A stretch of DNA of 64,000 nt from Liolophura sinensis (taxonomy: Eukaryota > Mollusca > Polyplacophora > Chitonida > Chitonidae): contig NC_088301.1 in NCBI RefSeq assembly GCF_032854445.1, positions 8,986,281-9,050,280 of the forward strand, in the 5' to 3' direction. Made by a program: the position numbers and the translations under genes. The notes beneath the pieces are model-generated. The model did not search any database. It was not told the DNA's origin and worked only from the letters and a program-made list of their open reading frames with translations. Shown in pieces: positions 12,683 through 23,784 of this stretch; position 1 is the stretch's first letter, and every line of letters begins with the position of its first letter.

Positions 12683-13079
12683 TTTATTTATTTGATCGGT
12701 GTTTTACCCTGCACTGAAGAATATTTTACTTATATGACGGCGGCCAGCATTATGGTGGTAGGAAACCGGACAGAGCCCGGGGGAACCCCCAAAAATTAAG
12801 ACACTTGCACGAATTTATTTCACATACAAAGGTTGGGCGTTCTGGTATTGTTTAATAGTGTTTGTCGATAGGTCGCTGACTTAAGACTATATGTTTATTC
12901 GTTCATTTATTTGATCGGCGTTTTACGCCATACTGAAGAATATTTCACTTATATGACGGCGTCTAGCATTATAGTGGGAAGAAATCGTGCAGAGCCCGGG
13001 GTAAACCCCCCAAAATTGAAACACCTGTACGAATTTATTTCACATGCAAAGGTTGGCTGGTATTGCTGGTATTGTTCGT
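12683..13079 (-). repeat. Tandem duplication carrying two partial SINEs
   Basis: Two copies about 219 bp apart (12683-12852 and about 12903-13079) each contain a minus-strand SINE family A 3' half (TTTATTTGATCGG, ATATGACGGCG, CAGAGCCCGGGG). Both copies then share the same unrelated flank, ACGAATTTATTTCACAT followed by CAAAGGTTGG. Since the non-SINE flank is shared, this is one insertion that was later duplicated, not two insertions. Confidence 0.85.
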
Positions 13080-13148
13080 TACGTTTAAAGTCTATATGTA
13101 AGTTCACTTGTATCATCATAACCACCATTGAGTTGTTGTGCAATGCGA

Positions 13149-13166
13149 CCCCCCCCCCCCCCCCGC
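13149..13166. repeat. Poly-C tract
   Basis: A homopolymer run of C with one G near its right end. It lies in an otherwise unremarkable intergenic stretch and is a likely assembly length-uncertainty site. Confidence 0.9.
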
Positions 13167-13602
13167 CCCACCTCCTGTCATAGCTCCGTTGACAGTAATA
13201 CAAAGAATCCGACCCATCCATACGCCTACCCACCCCCTTCATGCAAGCACAAACCTCGGTCTGTGTGCAGAGGTTTGCTAAGCTGACAACTAGGTCTACA
13301 TCACGATACAAACATGGATACGTGCACCAACTAGCCTATATAAAAAGTCTCTCACGAAAACCGAGAAAGGGCTTAGCGCATGTATTGGCCAATCAAAATG
13401 TATGACGTGTCAAGCTGTAGTACATTTTCAGTTTCCAGTTGCTAAAGTACAAGGATAATGTGAAAATATTTCTAAAAAAAAAAAAAAATCCAAGAGACAA
13501 CCTTTTCACGTGTATATTCACAATGTATATCTATATGTGTGAAGAGACCTTCGGGATATATCTACGTCAATGGTTCTAGTTTAAAAGAAAAGACAACAAA
13601 TA

Positions 13603-13827
13603 TTTATTTATTTATTTGTTTAATTGGCCTTTTACGCCACACTCAAGAATATTTCACTTAGACAACGGCGGCCAGCATTATGGTGGGAGGGAATTGGGCA
13701 GGCCTTCCCACGTCTGGCCTGAGAGAAATTAAGTCAGCATGAGTTGGACCGTAACCTCACGGCAACAGCATTGGTGAGAGGCTGCAGGATCATTGTGCCG
13801 CGCTGGCACGCTAATCACCATGGCCAC
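13603..13827 (-). mobile_element. SINE family A, near full-length, with 12-bp target-site duplication
   Basis: Minus-strand copy from the A/T-rich tail (TTTATTTATTTG on the plus strand) through the conserved 3' domain and back into the tRNA-like head (CTCACGGCAACAGCATTGGTGAG, GCGCTGGCACGCTAATCACC). It is flanked by identical AGACAACAAATA at 13591-13602 and 13828-13839, the expected target-site duplication. Part of the central domain is deleted. Confidence 0.93.
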
Positions 13828-13923
13828 AGACAACAAATAATACAACCATACTTATTTCGGGACAGCATTTTTTCAGACGTGCTTGGTAACTCTAAATCAA
13901 ATTTTAACCCTAGTATTCTTACG

Positions 13924-14265
13924 GGGGTTAACCGGCCCCGCTGGCAAAGTTGGTAGATGGTCCACTTCGGGAGCGGTAGATCCAGGGTCAATCCTGGGTC
14001 GAGTCACACCTAAGACTTTAAAAGAGGAAGTTGCAGCTTCCTCACATGGCGTTCAGCATGAAGAGGATAGTGGTTGACCCGTATCAGTATAATGGCTCGG
14101 GTGGGGCGTCTTACTTGCCTTTGGTAAGGCGTCTCAGTGAAGCAGCATTAGATAAAAGCGCGTTGGAATTCCGCCCTGCACATTACATGCATTCCATGGA
14201 TTCTTTCGTCATCATATGACTGAAAAATTGTTAAGTACGACTTCAAACCCCAAGCACTTACTCAC
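13924..14265 (+). mobile_element. SINE family B, near full-length
   Basis: About 342 bp. The head contains a B-box-like GGGTCAATCC segment next to GGAGCGGTAGATCCA. The body has GTTGACCCGTATCAGTATAA and GGGGCGTCTTACTTGCC, and the tail reads GTACGACTTCAAACCCCAAG and ends in CACTTACTCACT. TCTTACG occurs at both edges (13917-13923 and 14266-14272), a plausible 7-bp target-site duplication. A second copy is at 24199-24508. It shares no obvious body sequence with family A. Confidence 0.85.
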
Positions 14266-14515
14266 TCTTACGAGGCCATGGGAGTACGGGGTGACATCAG
14301 TGCGGAAACAGCTGCGTCCTCGGGTTATAAAACATTTAGCACCCAATGCCGTCAGGGTTTAGAACCTAGTTCCACGGGGTTTGGTCGCTAAAATAACCTG
14401 TACCACGCATGCTTCTTGCATACTTCATTATAAGCACCACATTTCTCTTGTCGCGCACAGTTGAAATAGTCTTTACTGTAGTGCACCAGTATGTAGTTAA
14501 CTCATATGAATCACA

Positions 14516-14544
14516 AATAAATAAATAAATAAATAAATAAATAC
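14516..14544. repeat. (AAAT)n microsatellite
   Basis: Seven tandem AAAT units. It is simple sequence, possibly the orphan tail of a lost SINE. Confidence 0.9.
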
Positions 14545-14965
14545 ATGGCTTCCAGAACGCGATTTGTTACGAAGTAAGACACGTCATCCGAAAATCGATG
14601 TTATCCATACGTTCGGAGCGTACACCGTTATGTATATTTACCCAAACATTTCGTCCATTGATTCTATCCAGACAAAACATGTGAGTACATAAACTAGCTC
14701 TGTTTTATAGTACATGTAGCATTTACCGAGAGATGCGTTAGTTTTCACGTAATACCAGGAAGTGTACTGTATACGGTTATTATATTTATGGTAACCTGTT
14801 GTACATCTCCTGATACCGTCATTTCGGGTTTCATCCAACACTTGGGCGGGGATTGTGTACGCCTCCCATGCACTGTTTGTGGAGCCATGGTGAAAATTTG
14901 CGGTCCACGACATTCGTGTGGCCGTTTACACATTGAGTTCACTTTAAACTTCCAGCAATTTATGG

Positions 14966-15085
14966 TGTGCATATACATGTCTGCATGTGCATGTGCATAT
15001 ACATGTGTCTGCTTGTGCATGTGCATATACATGTATCTGCATATACATGTATCTGCATGTGCATGTGCATATACAGCATATACAA
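14966..15085. repeat. Minisatellite of GTGCATATACATGT-type units
   Basis: Alternating purine-pyrimidine units (TGCATGTGCATATACATGT with CTGCT/ATCTGC spacers) recur about six times. Alternating Pu-Py sequence can adopt unusual conformations, but no function is implied. Confidence 0.85.
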
Positions 15086-15529
15086 GCCGAAAAGTTCGTC
15101 ATTCAGTAACTTGTCAAAGGCCGGAGATTAATCTTGGGCACTCTGGTTTTCCTTACTCCATTTTACTTATATGGTTGAAATATTTAAACCTCTCATGTAT
15201 TACTCAGCATCCATTCAAAACTATATTGTGGTAAGGTCAGTTTTATTGTTGGATGAAAAATAGAGCCCAAGTGAAAAGCACAGACCATCGACAGGTAACC
15301 GACCATCATACTGACTTACAACTGCTGTTCTTTACCAGTTGGGCGTGGATTCGAACCTATGACAGCATTAGTCATGGGCTGCAGATCCATGACATGTATT
15401 GTATTGTGTACGCTGCTGCAATAGGCAATCACAATTAGAGCGAAATTGAAAAGAAACCGGATATCACCTCTTTAGGGTGATTATGTGTGACCGTTTGCCA
15501 GCTTTCACACAATTGTCACTCATCTTACT

Positions 15530-15727
15530 GTATAGTTTGTTTAATTTATACAAACCATGATAAAATTGCATGACGGATACGTGTTTTCCGCGCCTTCCGC
15601 GCTCTTCACGGGGGCAGGGAGGCCCAGATGTCGTGGAGGTCTCAGAACTTTTCCGCGGGGCACGAAGGCTGCGAAACAGACGAACTTTCCCAACTAGGGA
15701 AAACACTGATCGTAGTCTAGCGGCCAT
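15530..15727 (-). CDS. Candidate first exon of an unidentified gene
   Basis: An open frame begins at ATG 15727. It reads MAARLRSVFSLVGKVRLFRS, an arginine-rich, acid-poor and partly amphipathic start like a mitochondrial presequence, then a polar Ser/Thr/Pro/Arg segment. The region 15590-15730 is CpG-rich against an AT-rich background, as for a promoter-proximal exon. A strong donor, ACA|GTAAGAT, lies at 15528-15527 and would end the exon at 15529 or 15530. I recognise no homologue and found no downstream exon on the minus strand. It may instead be a chance frame in a CpG patch. Confidence 0.3.
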
Positions 15728-15986
15728 TACCCATCGCTCCTAATGACGAATGATGGACGAATAACAGTCGCGCACAAGCCTCTGTATATGACTAGACATA
15801 TCTGAATTGTACTGGACTGGAAATGCATGGTTCATATGTTGTGTTGCTTTATCTCACCTGTATGGAAACCGGTGAAAGGCAAAGAAATGACTAAGATGAA
15901 ATATATATCAGACAAAAGACCTTTAAAAACTGCCCAGGAAAACAGCTGGATTTATCTTTTACAGTTTGTTTAGCCTAGTAAAATGC

Positions 15987-16494
<508 letters not shown>

Positions 16495-16559
16495 AATCCA
16501 ACTATTTTTCTGGACAGTTTTTAATGGTCTTTCATCTGATATATACTTCATTTTAGAGT

Positions 16560-17095
16560 GGTCTTTGCCTTTAAGGCCATCATGGTATCATCGTTTCATC
16601 TTTGTATCGCGATTATTGAAAGCGATAGGAGGTATACACGGCACGAAGTGATGCCACAATGGCACGATCAAGTCGGACTATGATGATAAGCGACCGCACG
16701 ATTCCCCTCACTTTTGCACATCGTTGTGTCATCGATATATATCACACATAGTGTCATCGCTTTATGTCATATGATCATGGGTTTTTGTTTATCGTATAAT
16801 TATATGTCTTTTGTCATCCATGACATTTCTAATGCAATATCACTTTCCTGTGTCACTTTTCTGGCAAAGCACAAATACCTGGAGAAGAAAATAAAAGCCA
16901 TACTCCAGCTTTTCTGTCACCTTGGAGTTTTTCAAATGATGTCAGACTGGTAGGATGCGATTGCACGATGGTAGGAAGTGATAGACATCTAAATACTATC
17001 GCTTCGTGCCGTCGTGCCCTAGGTTCGCACCAGCATGCCATGGCTTCGTCCCACTGCCCCATCGCTTCCTTCCACCGTCCCATCGTTTGCATGGG
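16560..17095. repeat. CATCG/CGATG-rich, partly inverted low-copy sequence
   Basis: Many CATCG and CGATG words recur. GGCACGAAGTGATG near 16639 is mirrored by ATCGCTTCGTGCC near 17000, suggesting an eroded inverted repeat. It ends where the SINE at 17104 is inserted. No coding signal is seen. Confidence 0.45.
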
Positions 17096-17103
17096 CGATC
17101 ACA

Positions 17104-17359
17104 GGATTTATCTGATTTATTTATTTGCCTGGTGTTTTACGCCGTACTCAAGAATGTTTCACTTATACGACGGCGGCCAGCATTATGATGGGAGGAAACC
17201 GAGCAGAGCCCGGGGGAAACCCACGACCATCCGCAGGATTCTGGAAGACCTTCTCACGTACAGCCGGAGAGGAAGCTAGCATGAGCTGGACTTGAACTCA
17301 CGGCGACCTGGGTCATTATGCTGCGCTAGCGCGGTAACCAACTGAGCCAAGAAGGCCCA
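17104..17359 (-). mobile_element. SINE family A, full-length, with 8-bp target-site duplication
   Basis: The minus-strand copy is complete: tail, GCCGTACTCAAGAATG, TATACGACGGCGGCCAGC, CAGAGCCCGGGGGAAACCCA, then the tRNA-like head with TGAACTCACGGCGACC and an A-box complement CTAGCGCGGTAACCAACTGA. CGATCACA flanks it at 17096-17103 and 17360-17367. This is one of the two best copies for defining the family. Confidence 0.95.
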
Positions 17360-18484
17360 CGATCACACGACTGGACGGTGATACGAAGTCTACATATTAC
17401 AAATAGTTTCAAAAGATTCTACATTTCTTTTAATGAAGTATGGTGTTTTTACGGAGAAGGCCGGGTAAGTACAACTCTTAGTGAAGTGAACGAATTGAAC
17501 AGGTGTTTGATTCAAAGATTTGAACCCAGCAATAATTATCTTTATGTTTACTCAATGCCGCTCACATGTGAGAGAAATGCCATTTGGCGTGGATCTTCAG
17601 CGGACCGCCATCTTGACTATATGTATTCGTTATTGAGTTGATAATGAAGTGTGATTGAATATATATTTTGTGTAAATGGAATGTTGGCTCTCAAAATACA
17701 TAACTTAGAATATATATGGTCATTATGAATTATCAAAACCTTGAAATAAACAGGTCTTTCCCTTTAAACCATTCACGTGACTCTTGTAAAGTGTAAACTG
17801 TGCTCTCTTACAACGCAAATGTAAAATTATCAATACTTTCCGAGTGATAAAATGCATGATACATCGTATTAATTGTTGTTAAATATGAGCGCTTACATCT
17901 TAAAATGTTATACGCTAATTAAGTAATGACTGTTTAATAATATTTATGATACGAAACACAACAAATAAATTTGACATTAGTTTAATATTACAGCATTTTC
18001 TAAGTCTTTTTCAGATTATTCAATTCCTAACATTTTAAACAGTGTTAATCTCTAACATTGTAGGTGCTTTTCTTCCTCTACCACTGCCAAACTGTTATTT
18101 CAACCCAGCAATAACATTACATGTATTTAGACTATATTTATTGGTTATTGGATTGTATGGTCCTGTATGGACGAGTCCTGGGCGCAACCTTGTCGCTTTC
18201 CTGGGCGAGTTCGAGTATTATTTATTATACACCCACTGGTCAAAAACGTAAGTAAATAAACTTATGGATGAAAAAACGTAAGTAAATAAACTCGAACGCT
18301 AAACAAACTGGGTTAAACCGTGCTGATTATTTCATATCGCGTAACAATAGCGGATAGCCGATTGCGGATGAATATGGAATACTGAATAGAGCACTTTCAT
18401 TGGCTGACGGAAAACTGGGTCAGGCGCACGTAACCGAAGCGGTATTTTACAAACAGAAGTGTAAAGAAAAGGAATGCAGACGTT
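17360..18484. other. Intergenic DNA with a short tandem duplication
   Basis: AT-rich, no gene recognised. At 18245-18294 a short unit AAAACGTAAGTAAATAAACT is present twice in tandem, about 35 bp apart. Confidence 0.6.
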
Positions 18485-19170
18485 TCAGTGAAAATTAAAA
18501 GTGCAGTTATTGAAAACTGCGCCACCGAACAGACTAGTGTAATCTTTACAGGATGAGGGCGAAAGAGAAGTAGAGTTTGCAGACAAAGTTAGCTGATTAT
18601 CCTTGGGATTCTGTGCGGAAGTTGATGGCAGCGGAGTCGTGAAAACTTCGTTTGTGTGCACTTGAACTGACCGGCCAGGGAGTGGAAGCGCGGGAAATGG
18701 TTGACTGAAGGCGCGATTGCCCTGAAGTAAACTCGACATTTGCTTCTGCTCTACGTGATCTAATTTAGAATCATACTCCTGGATGCTAGCAAGGGATTTG
18801 TGTCCGGTGACCTGCATAATTTTATGTGGAGCGACGCTATATTTTACAAGGGTTTGGACGGTTGTTTTTCAGACCGAGTGATTAGTTTTCCGGCCTTTTA
18901 GTCCAGCAGCCTCGGCTGCCCTCTTCATTAGCTCTCCCAAACGATGCTCTCCCATTGGAGTGGAGTAAAACCGCACAGCTGCATCAGGTTTGAGGCGACA
19001 TTCGGGAATTGGCGTGAGGTAGAACGGACTGTCCGGAGACACAGATTTTTCTGGACATGCAAATTTCAGCGTCGGTGAGATCAAAAGGGTCAGAATTTGA
19101 TTGATCGACAGCCGTGCTTGTGTCGTCTGCTTGTTGACAAAAAAAAGTAGTCCGTACGTGTGACGTCACA
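18485..19170 (-). pseudogene. Crypton-type tyrosine recombinase fragment (DUF3504-like), inactivated
   Basis: Read on the minus strand, one frame from about 19084 to the stop at 18485 shows the C-terminal half of a Crypton-derived tyrosine recombinase domain: DSPFYLTP, then EHRLGELMKRAAEAAGL, TNHSV, KIMQVTGHKSLASIQEY and a downstream Ser/Thr-rich tail ending NNCTFNFH. This arrangement is typical of animal Crypton and ZMYM/QRICH1/KIAA1958-like proteins (family knowledge). The codon after TNHSV, where the family has the catalytic Arg of an RKT motif, is TGA (18869-18871), consistent with CGA to TGA decay. A frameshift near 19085 separates it from a short upstream remnant (DPFDLTDAEIC). The N-terminal part is missing. 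It is a dead transposon fragment, not a host gene. Confidence 0.82.
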
Positions 19171-19175
19171 GTTAA

Positions 19176-19208
19176 AACTGTCCAATATGTTAAAAATATT
19201 GGACAGTT
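19176..19208. repeat. Short perfect inverted repeat beside the recombinase fragment
   Basis: AACTGTCCAATAT and its exact complement ATATTGGACAGTT are separated by 7 bp. A palindromic CRE-like TGACGTCA lies just left, at 19161-19168. It could be the terminus of the Crypton or of another element, or a chance hairpin. Confidence 0.7.
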
Positions 19209-19410
19209 GTATTTACTACATAATATAGTAGGCGCTGGACACTTAGGTGTATAATAAGTACGTGTATAACATTTCTGATTTAGAAAGTGTGTATCACAAT
19301 AGAGAACTTGATCAAACAGAATGCCCTACAGGGCAGTTCAAACATCCTTAGGGGAATATATATATATATACCGCTTAAGGCTCATAGTCATACGTGGGTT
19401 CAATAATAAT

Positions 19411-19623
19411 AATAATGATAATAATAATAATGAAGTCATGAAAACATGAGGCATCACCACGTAAATGTAATGCTCCTGTATATCTAAACATTCCACTCCA
19501 TGCCACTTACATTTCTGGAAATAAAGCGGTTAGTTACTTGATATAGATCCCAGCATGTGGGTTGAAGGCTTGTGAAACCTTTATACAATTACGTGGTGAT
19601 GCCTCGAGGTCATTATTATTATA
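19411..19623. mobile_element. MITE-like element with ~30-bp inverted ends
   Basis: GAGGCATCACCACGTAA at 19448-19464 is matched by its exact reverse complement at 19589-19605. Outside these, both ends carry TAATAATAATGA and its complement. The interior (about 125 bp) is non-coding. This is a non-autonomous terminal-inverted-repeat structure of unknown superfamily. Confidence 0.75.
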
Positions 19624-20274
19624 TGTAGAGTATGTTTGTGATATCTAATTAAATCTTAACCATGGATAACGTTTCACATTTAAATACTGTAGTTTCGAAA
19701 TACAAAACGTGCCACTTGAAAAAAGTAGAACTTGATGTGAGGTAAAGCCTATATAATTAAAGCGGCTCGTAGTACGTCCATCTAAGTCCACAATGCATGG
19801 CAGTTTTAGATATAGTGATGTCATTGTTAGGTTTTTAGGTTATGGTGTGTTGCTCACAAAGTATATGTTATTTGTTATTTATAACTGTATTTATATGTTG
19901 ACAAACAACAATCAAGACGTGACTTATGCACTGAATACTGGCCAGGTTCACAGTCGGTGAGTTAGTATACAGTTTCACAGGGGTTGGCGCCTGTATAAAA
20001 TTTGGCGAAACAGCCGTGGCAAGGCTGTGGCCACACGGCAATTCTAAATGCGGCTATGGTGTTTGAAACAGAGTATAAACGGATAGCCGTTGTTGTTGCT
20101 GAGAGTCTTTGGTTGAGAATTGGCGCAAAACTTTGAGCTGTAATCTACATGCTTTTAAGATTTTCTTTCTGTGTTCACTGATAAATGAGTTGTTGATTTC
20201 TGGGTAGAGAAGTACTGTCGAAATAAGGAACATATTTGACCATTAATCTGTATTTCAACATATTTCATAAAAGC

Positions 20275-20525
20275 GCTTGGGTCAGCGGACTAAAAAATCT
20301 GGGTGATACAATAAAGCTAACTCAACTCTGAAAACTGAGTCTTATGACCAGATCAGCTGAGTCGTGAAACTCTTGTGAGTTTTCCGACTAACCAAGTGAA
20401 TCAACAATATACCCAGATAAGTTTTAATAACTCAGTTGATCTAGTCATGTGACTCAGAGTTGTTTTCTGGGTTGAATTAGCTCAATTGTATATAACTCAG
20501 ATTTTTTAGTCAGTTGACCCAAACC
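20275..20525. mobile_element. 250-bp fold-back (palindromic) element
   Basis: The left half starting GCTTGGGTCAGCGGACTAAA pairs along its length with the right half ending CAGTTGACCCAAAC. Matched words include ACTAAAAAATCTG / CAGATTTTTTAGT and AACTCAG / CTGAGTT motifs throughout. The whole unit could form a roughly 115-bp imperfect stem. It has no coding content, so it is probably a MITE. Confidence 0.85.
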
Positions 20526-21821
20526 TTTTTCTCAGTGTGACAATGCATAAGATAATTTCAACAAATGAAGGTTTCGATGTAACTGGTAAGAAGAATGAGT
20601 GTGTAGGCCAGATCTCCGTTAACACGCTCAGACAGTGCATTTCTCTTGTTATTTCAAAAACTGCAAAGTTTTTTTCTTTTTAATATTTAAAGGATATTTC
20701 GTTACGATAAAAATAGTTATTGTTTCAGAAATGTTTCATTTAACTCTTAGAATTTTATGATCTGGCGATTATGGTGTATTCTTTTAGCAGATTAATATCA
20801 TTACTAATGTAGTCTGTCTCTGTTGTGCTGACTCACTGCAAGGCTATGAATACCTAAGACGCGTGACACCATGTACCGTGTTCACGCAGTAACAGTTCAT
20901 TTGCACGGGACCGCATACTGAATGCTCACAATCAAAGATGTACACACTGAACATTGAACGTTGACCGATGTTCCGGAAATAGCACAACGCCATAAAAGTG
21001 CATCACAACAATGCATGCATACATGCCATGCATACCCGCGACCATGCATCTAAATGCAGTGACTGGTAAAATCGAAACCCTTTTTATCTTACACATTACT
21101 AATGAGACTGGCCTGATTTGCTGTAAACATCAGTACCCAGCCAAGTGATCTGGCAGTTAAACGTGTTCCACCGAAAGTGCTGAAAGTTATATCGATTTTT
21201 AGCTATGATGATGTGCTTGGATGTAATGACAGGCCCAAAGTTCAAATCACCTCGTCCAATTAATATGTCTCGTCTAATCTGGTTGTTCTGCACTCCACCT
21301 TTTCGCGTCGTAGTCAATATGGCTGCCAATACAGCCTTTATGACTCTGACCTGCTTTATGTAACATGTATACATGGAGCCCGTCTCTAATTCCTGGCCAG
21401 CAAAACAACACAAGACTCTGAACTCTCACAAAATAACAGAGGGAACAGAAAATAGAACATTACCATATTCGTGCATAGTTCTATACGCGAGAATGGTTCT
21501 TCACATGGCCATACTACGCAGAATGGCACATTGCTAATTATTACCAGCTCTTTTACCTTAATTAATTAGCCTAGTAGAGGTGTGGCTTGCACTCAGTGCA
21601 CGGCGTATTTACTATACACGTAGCACCTGCTCTTGACACATGCACGGAATCTTGTGTAAACAGAAAATTACATTGTTGTTCTGCTATTACAATCAATCAG
21701 ATATCATTATTATAAAATTTATTTCGCTTGTAAAAACGGATACATCTTTCAGGGACGAAGGAATCGAAGGACAAAGCAATGCCAAGAGACGTTCAGAGAG
21801 TTGATGGCAGTTCTTCGATTT
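20526..21821. other. Intergenic DNA, nothing recognised
   Basis: A minus-strand frame of about 100 codons lies at 21099-21413 but has no domain, no composition bias and no exon context; I do not call it. No repeat was recognised. Confidence 0.5.
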
Positions 21822-21960
21822 TATGAGAAGGTCTTCCGGCAACCACTGGATGGTCGTGGGTTTCCCCCGAGCTTTACTCGGTTTCTTCCGCCCATAATGC
21901 CGACCGTTATGATGTAAGTGAATATTCTTGATTGATTTCAGTCAAATGAATAAATCAATT
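21822..21960 (+). mobile_element. SINE family A, 5'-truncated copy
   Basis: GAGAAGGTCTTCCGGCAACC, GGATGGTCGTGGGTTTCCCC, a diverged TTACTCGGTTTCTTCCGCCC, then GTAAGTGAATATTCTTGA and a divergent AATAAATCAATT tail. Confidence 0.9.
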
Positions 21961-22198
21961 AATAAACTCGATCATAAGGCATATAAATGTAATATAAAAT
22001 TGAAATTAATTATGCACGTATATTGACTGGCAATACAGCCTTTGCTTGATTTGCTCAATTTACAGTTCGGTCTTCGAGTACATGCAGAGGTCACCAATGG
22101 CCTCCGTATAAATGCTTTGTGCATGCACACTATCTCTCCTTTACTTTTCCCATCGATAGTTTGCCTAAAACAAATGAAGATCATACATGGAATGACTA

Positions 22199-22560
22199 TA
22201 GGCCGTCTAGATTTACGTATTTGTCGAGTTCACCATTTTTTAAGGATCTAAAATCCAGGGATGGTCACGGTTTACCTAGAATTCATGCAGTGAAGGTCAC
22301 GGCCTGCGTGGAATAAAAAGGCCGTCTAGATTTACTTATTTATCTACTTGCTTTTTACGCCTGCCATAAATTCAGTTGTCATTGGTCTTGAGGAAAGTAT
22401 GGCATCTGACCATGTACCCTGATAAAGCTTTTGACATAAACCTCAATCCGGGGACCGACACGGTCGCAGGGTCGAATCCAGTTCCCGCTTGTACCTATGT
22501 GGTTGGTCATTAGGTTTGTCGGGTTTACCTTCAGTTTGTCCTTTCTCACAAACCTGAATG
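22199..22560 (+). repeat. Possible third SINE family (family C) and a 119-bp direct repeat
   Basis: AGGCCGTCTAGATTTAC occurs at about 22200 and again 119 bp later. Further on, GGTCGCAGGGTCGAATCCAG (near 22463-22482) contains an RNA polymerase III B-box-like GGGTCGAATCC. It resembles CGCAAGTTCGAATCCAGCTC at about 29108, followed in both by a C/T-rich CTTGTACC/GTTAGTTCC segment. This suggests a further tRNA-derived family, but the boundaries are unclear. Confidence 0.35.
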
Positions 22561-23376
22561 TTGTCATATAATGGGAAAATTACTGAGGGCGGCAAACACA
22601 AAAACGTAAATGTGGGAGCCAGACTGGAACATTTACGCCTATCGATTCGAAGAATCAAAACGACATAAACTGAATAATTATTCAACAATGGCGTCTCCAG
22701 AATTTTGGTCTTCCCCACTTTGCTCCGTCGACATGCATATGCACTAATATTGGCCCTATACATTTCCTGCATGGCTCTCGTTTAAAATATTTGAACATCT
22801 ACAATATAACTAATAGTTTTATATGCTAATCGGCATTTAAAATAAAACCATATAGAAATGAACTATGGGCGGAAATGTACCACATTAATACATTATATAT
22901 GTGTATATAAAAGCTTTCCAATTCGACATATGCATAAAGCTATACATATTTCCGGTATTCTTTTTTACAATAGTACAGTATCCGTTTGTGACATAATCAC
23001 TGTCTAATTTGCAAACACACTGCGCTTTCTTGGGTTCCTAGAAATACATGCATGCATTAGTGATAAGTCGATAGAATATACGGTTGTAGAGACGGATATA
23101 AATACATATATACATACACACTACACACACCCGCACATTCCCACACACACACAATACGGACACATGCATATACAGTCAGTTAAACAGATATTTCTTCCTT
23201 TATAGTCACATGATAAAGAATACAAGCGGGAGGTAACATAATCGCTAGCTGTTGTAAGCTTTGAAGCTGAAGTAAAATTCAACTTTGACTTGTCAATATG
23301 TCAGAATAGTAATCTTTAAAACGGCGAAATATACTTAATTTCTCGTAATTGCGACTATAGCTGTACCTAATACCTA

Positions 23377-23637
23377 TGGGCCTCCGTGGCTCAGTCGGTT
23401 AGCGCGCTAGCGCAGCGTAATGACCCAGAAGCCTCTCACCAATACGGTCGCTGTGAGTTCAAGTCCGGCTCATGCTGGCTTCCTCTCCGGCGTAAGTGGG
23501 AAGGTCTTGCAGCAACCTGTGAATGGTCGTGGGTTTCCCCCGGGCTCTGCCCGGTTTCCTCCCACCATAATGCTGGCCGTCGTCGTATAAGTGAAATATT
23601 CTTGAGTACGGCGTAAAACACCAATCAAATAAATAAA
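23377..23637 (+). mobile_element. SINE family A, complete reference copy, with 13-bp target-site duplication
   Basis: This copy defines the family at about 261 bp. A polymerase III A box (TGGCTCAGTCGGTTAG, 23387-23402) and a B box (GAGTTCAAGTCC, 23455-23466) mark a tRNA-like head of about 90 bp. A central block, GGTCGTGGGTTTCCCCCGGG, CTCTGCCCGGTTTCCTCCCA and CCATAATGCTGGCCGTCGTC, is followed by a 3' part GAAATATTCTTGAGTACGG and a CACCAATCAAATAAATAAAT tail. TACCTAATACCTA repeats at 23364-23376 and 23638-23650. The 3' end is probably recognised by a partner LINE (general SINE biology), which is not visible here. Confidence 0.97.
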
Positions 23638-23784
23638 TACCTAATACCTACAATACCTAATACTCATTACTGATTGCTTTCCTTTTCCCGCCCAATGTTA
23701 CGTTAGCAGGTTGTCCAGAAATCTTTACCACAAAGGTGAGACTGAACAATAGACTACTCAGCCTACACCCGTGTTGTTTTAGAC

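Noticed and set aside
15290-15400. tRNA-like stretch with GGATTCGAACC on the plus strand (B-box complement)
   Set aside because: No convincing cloverleaf or A box could be traced; probably a SINE fragment or chance.
21099-21413. 104-codon minus-strand frame
   Set aside because: No domain, no compositional bias, no start or splice context, AT-rich surroundings.
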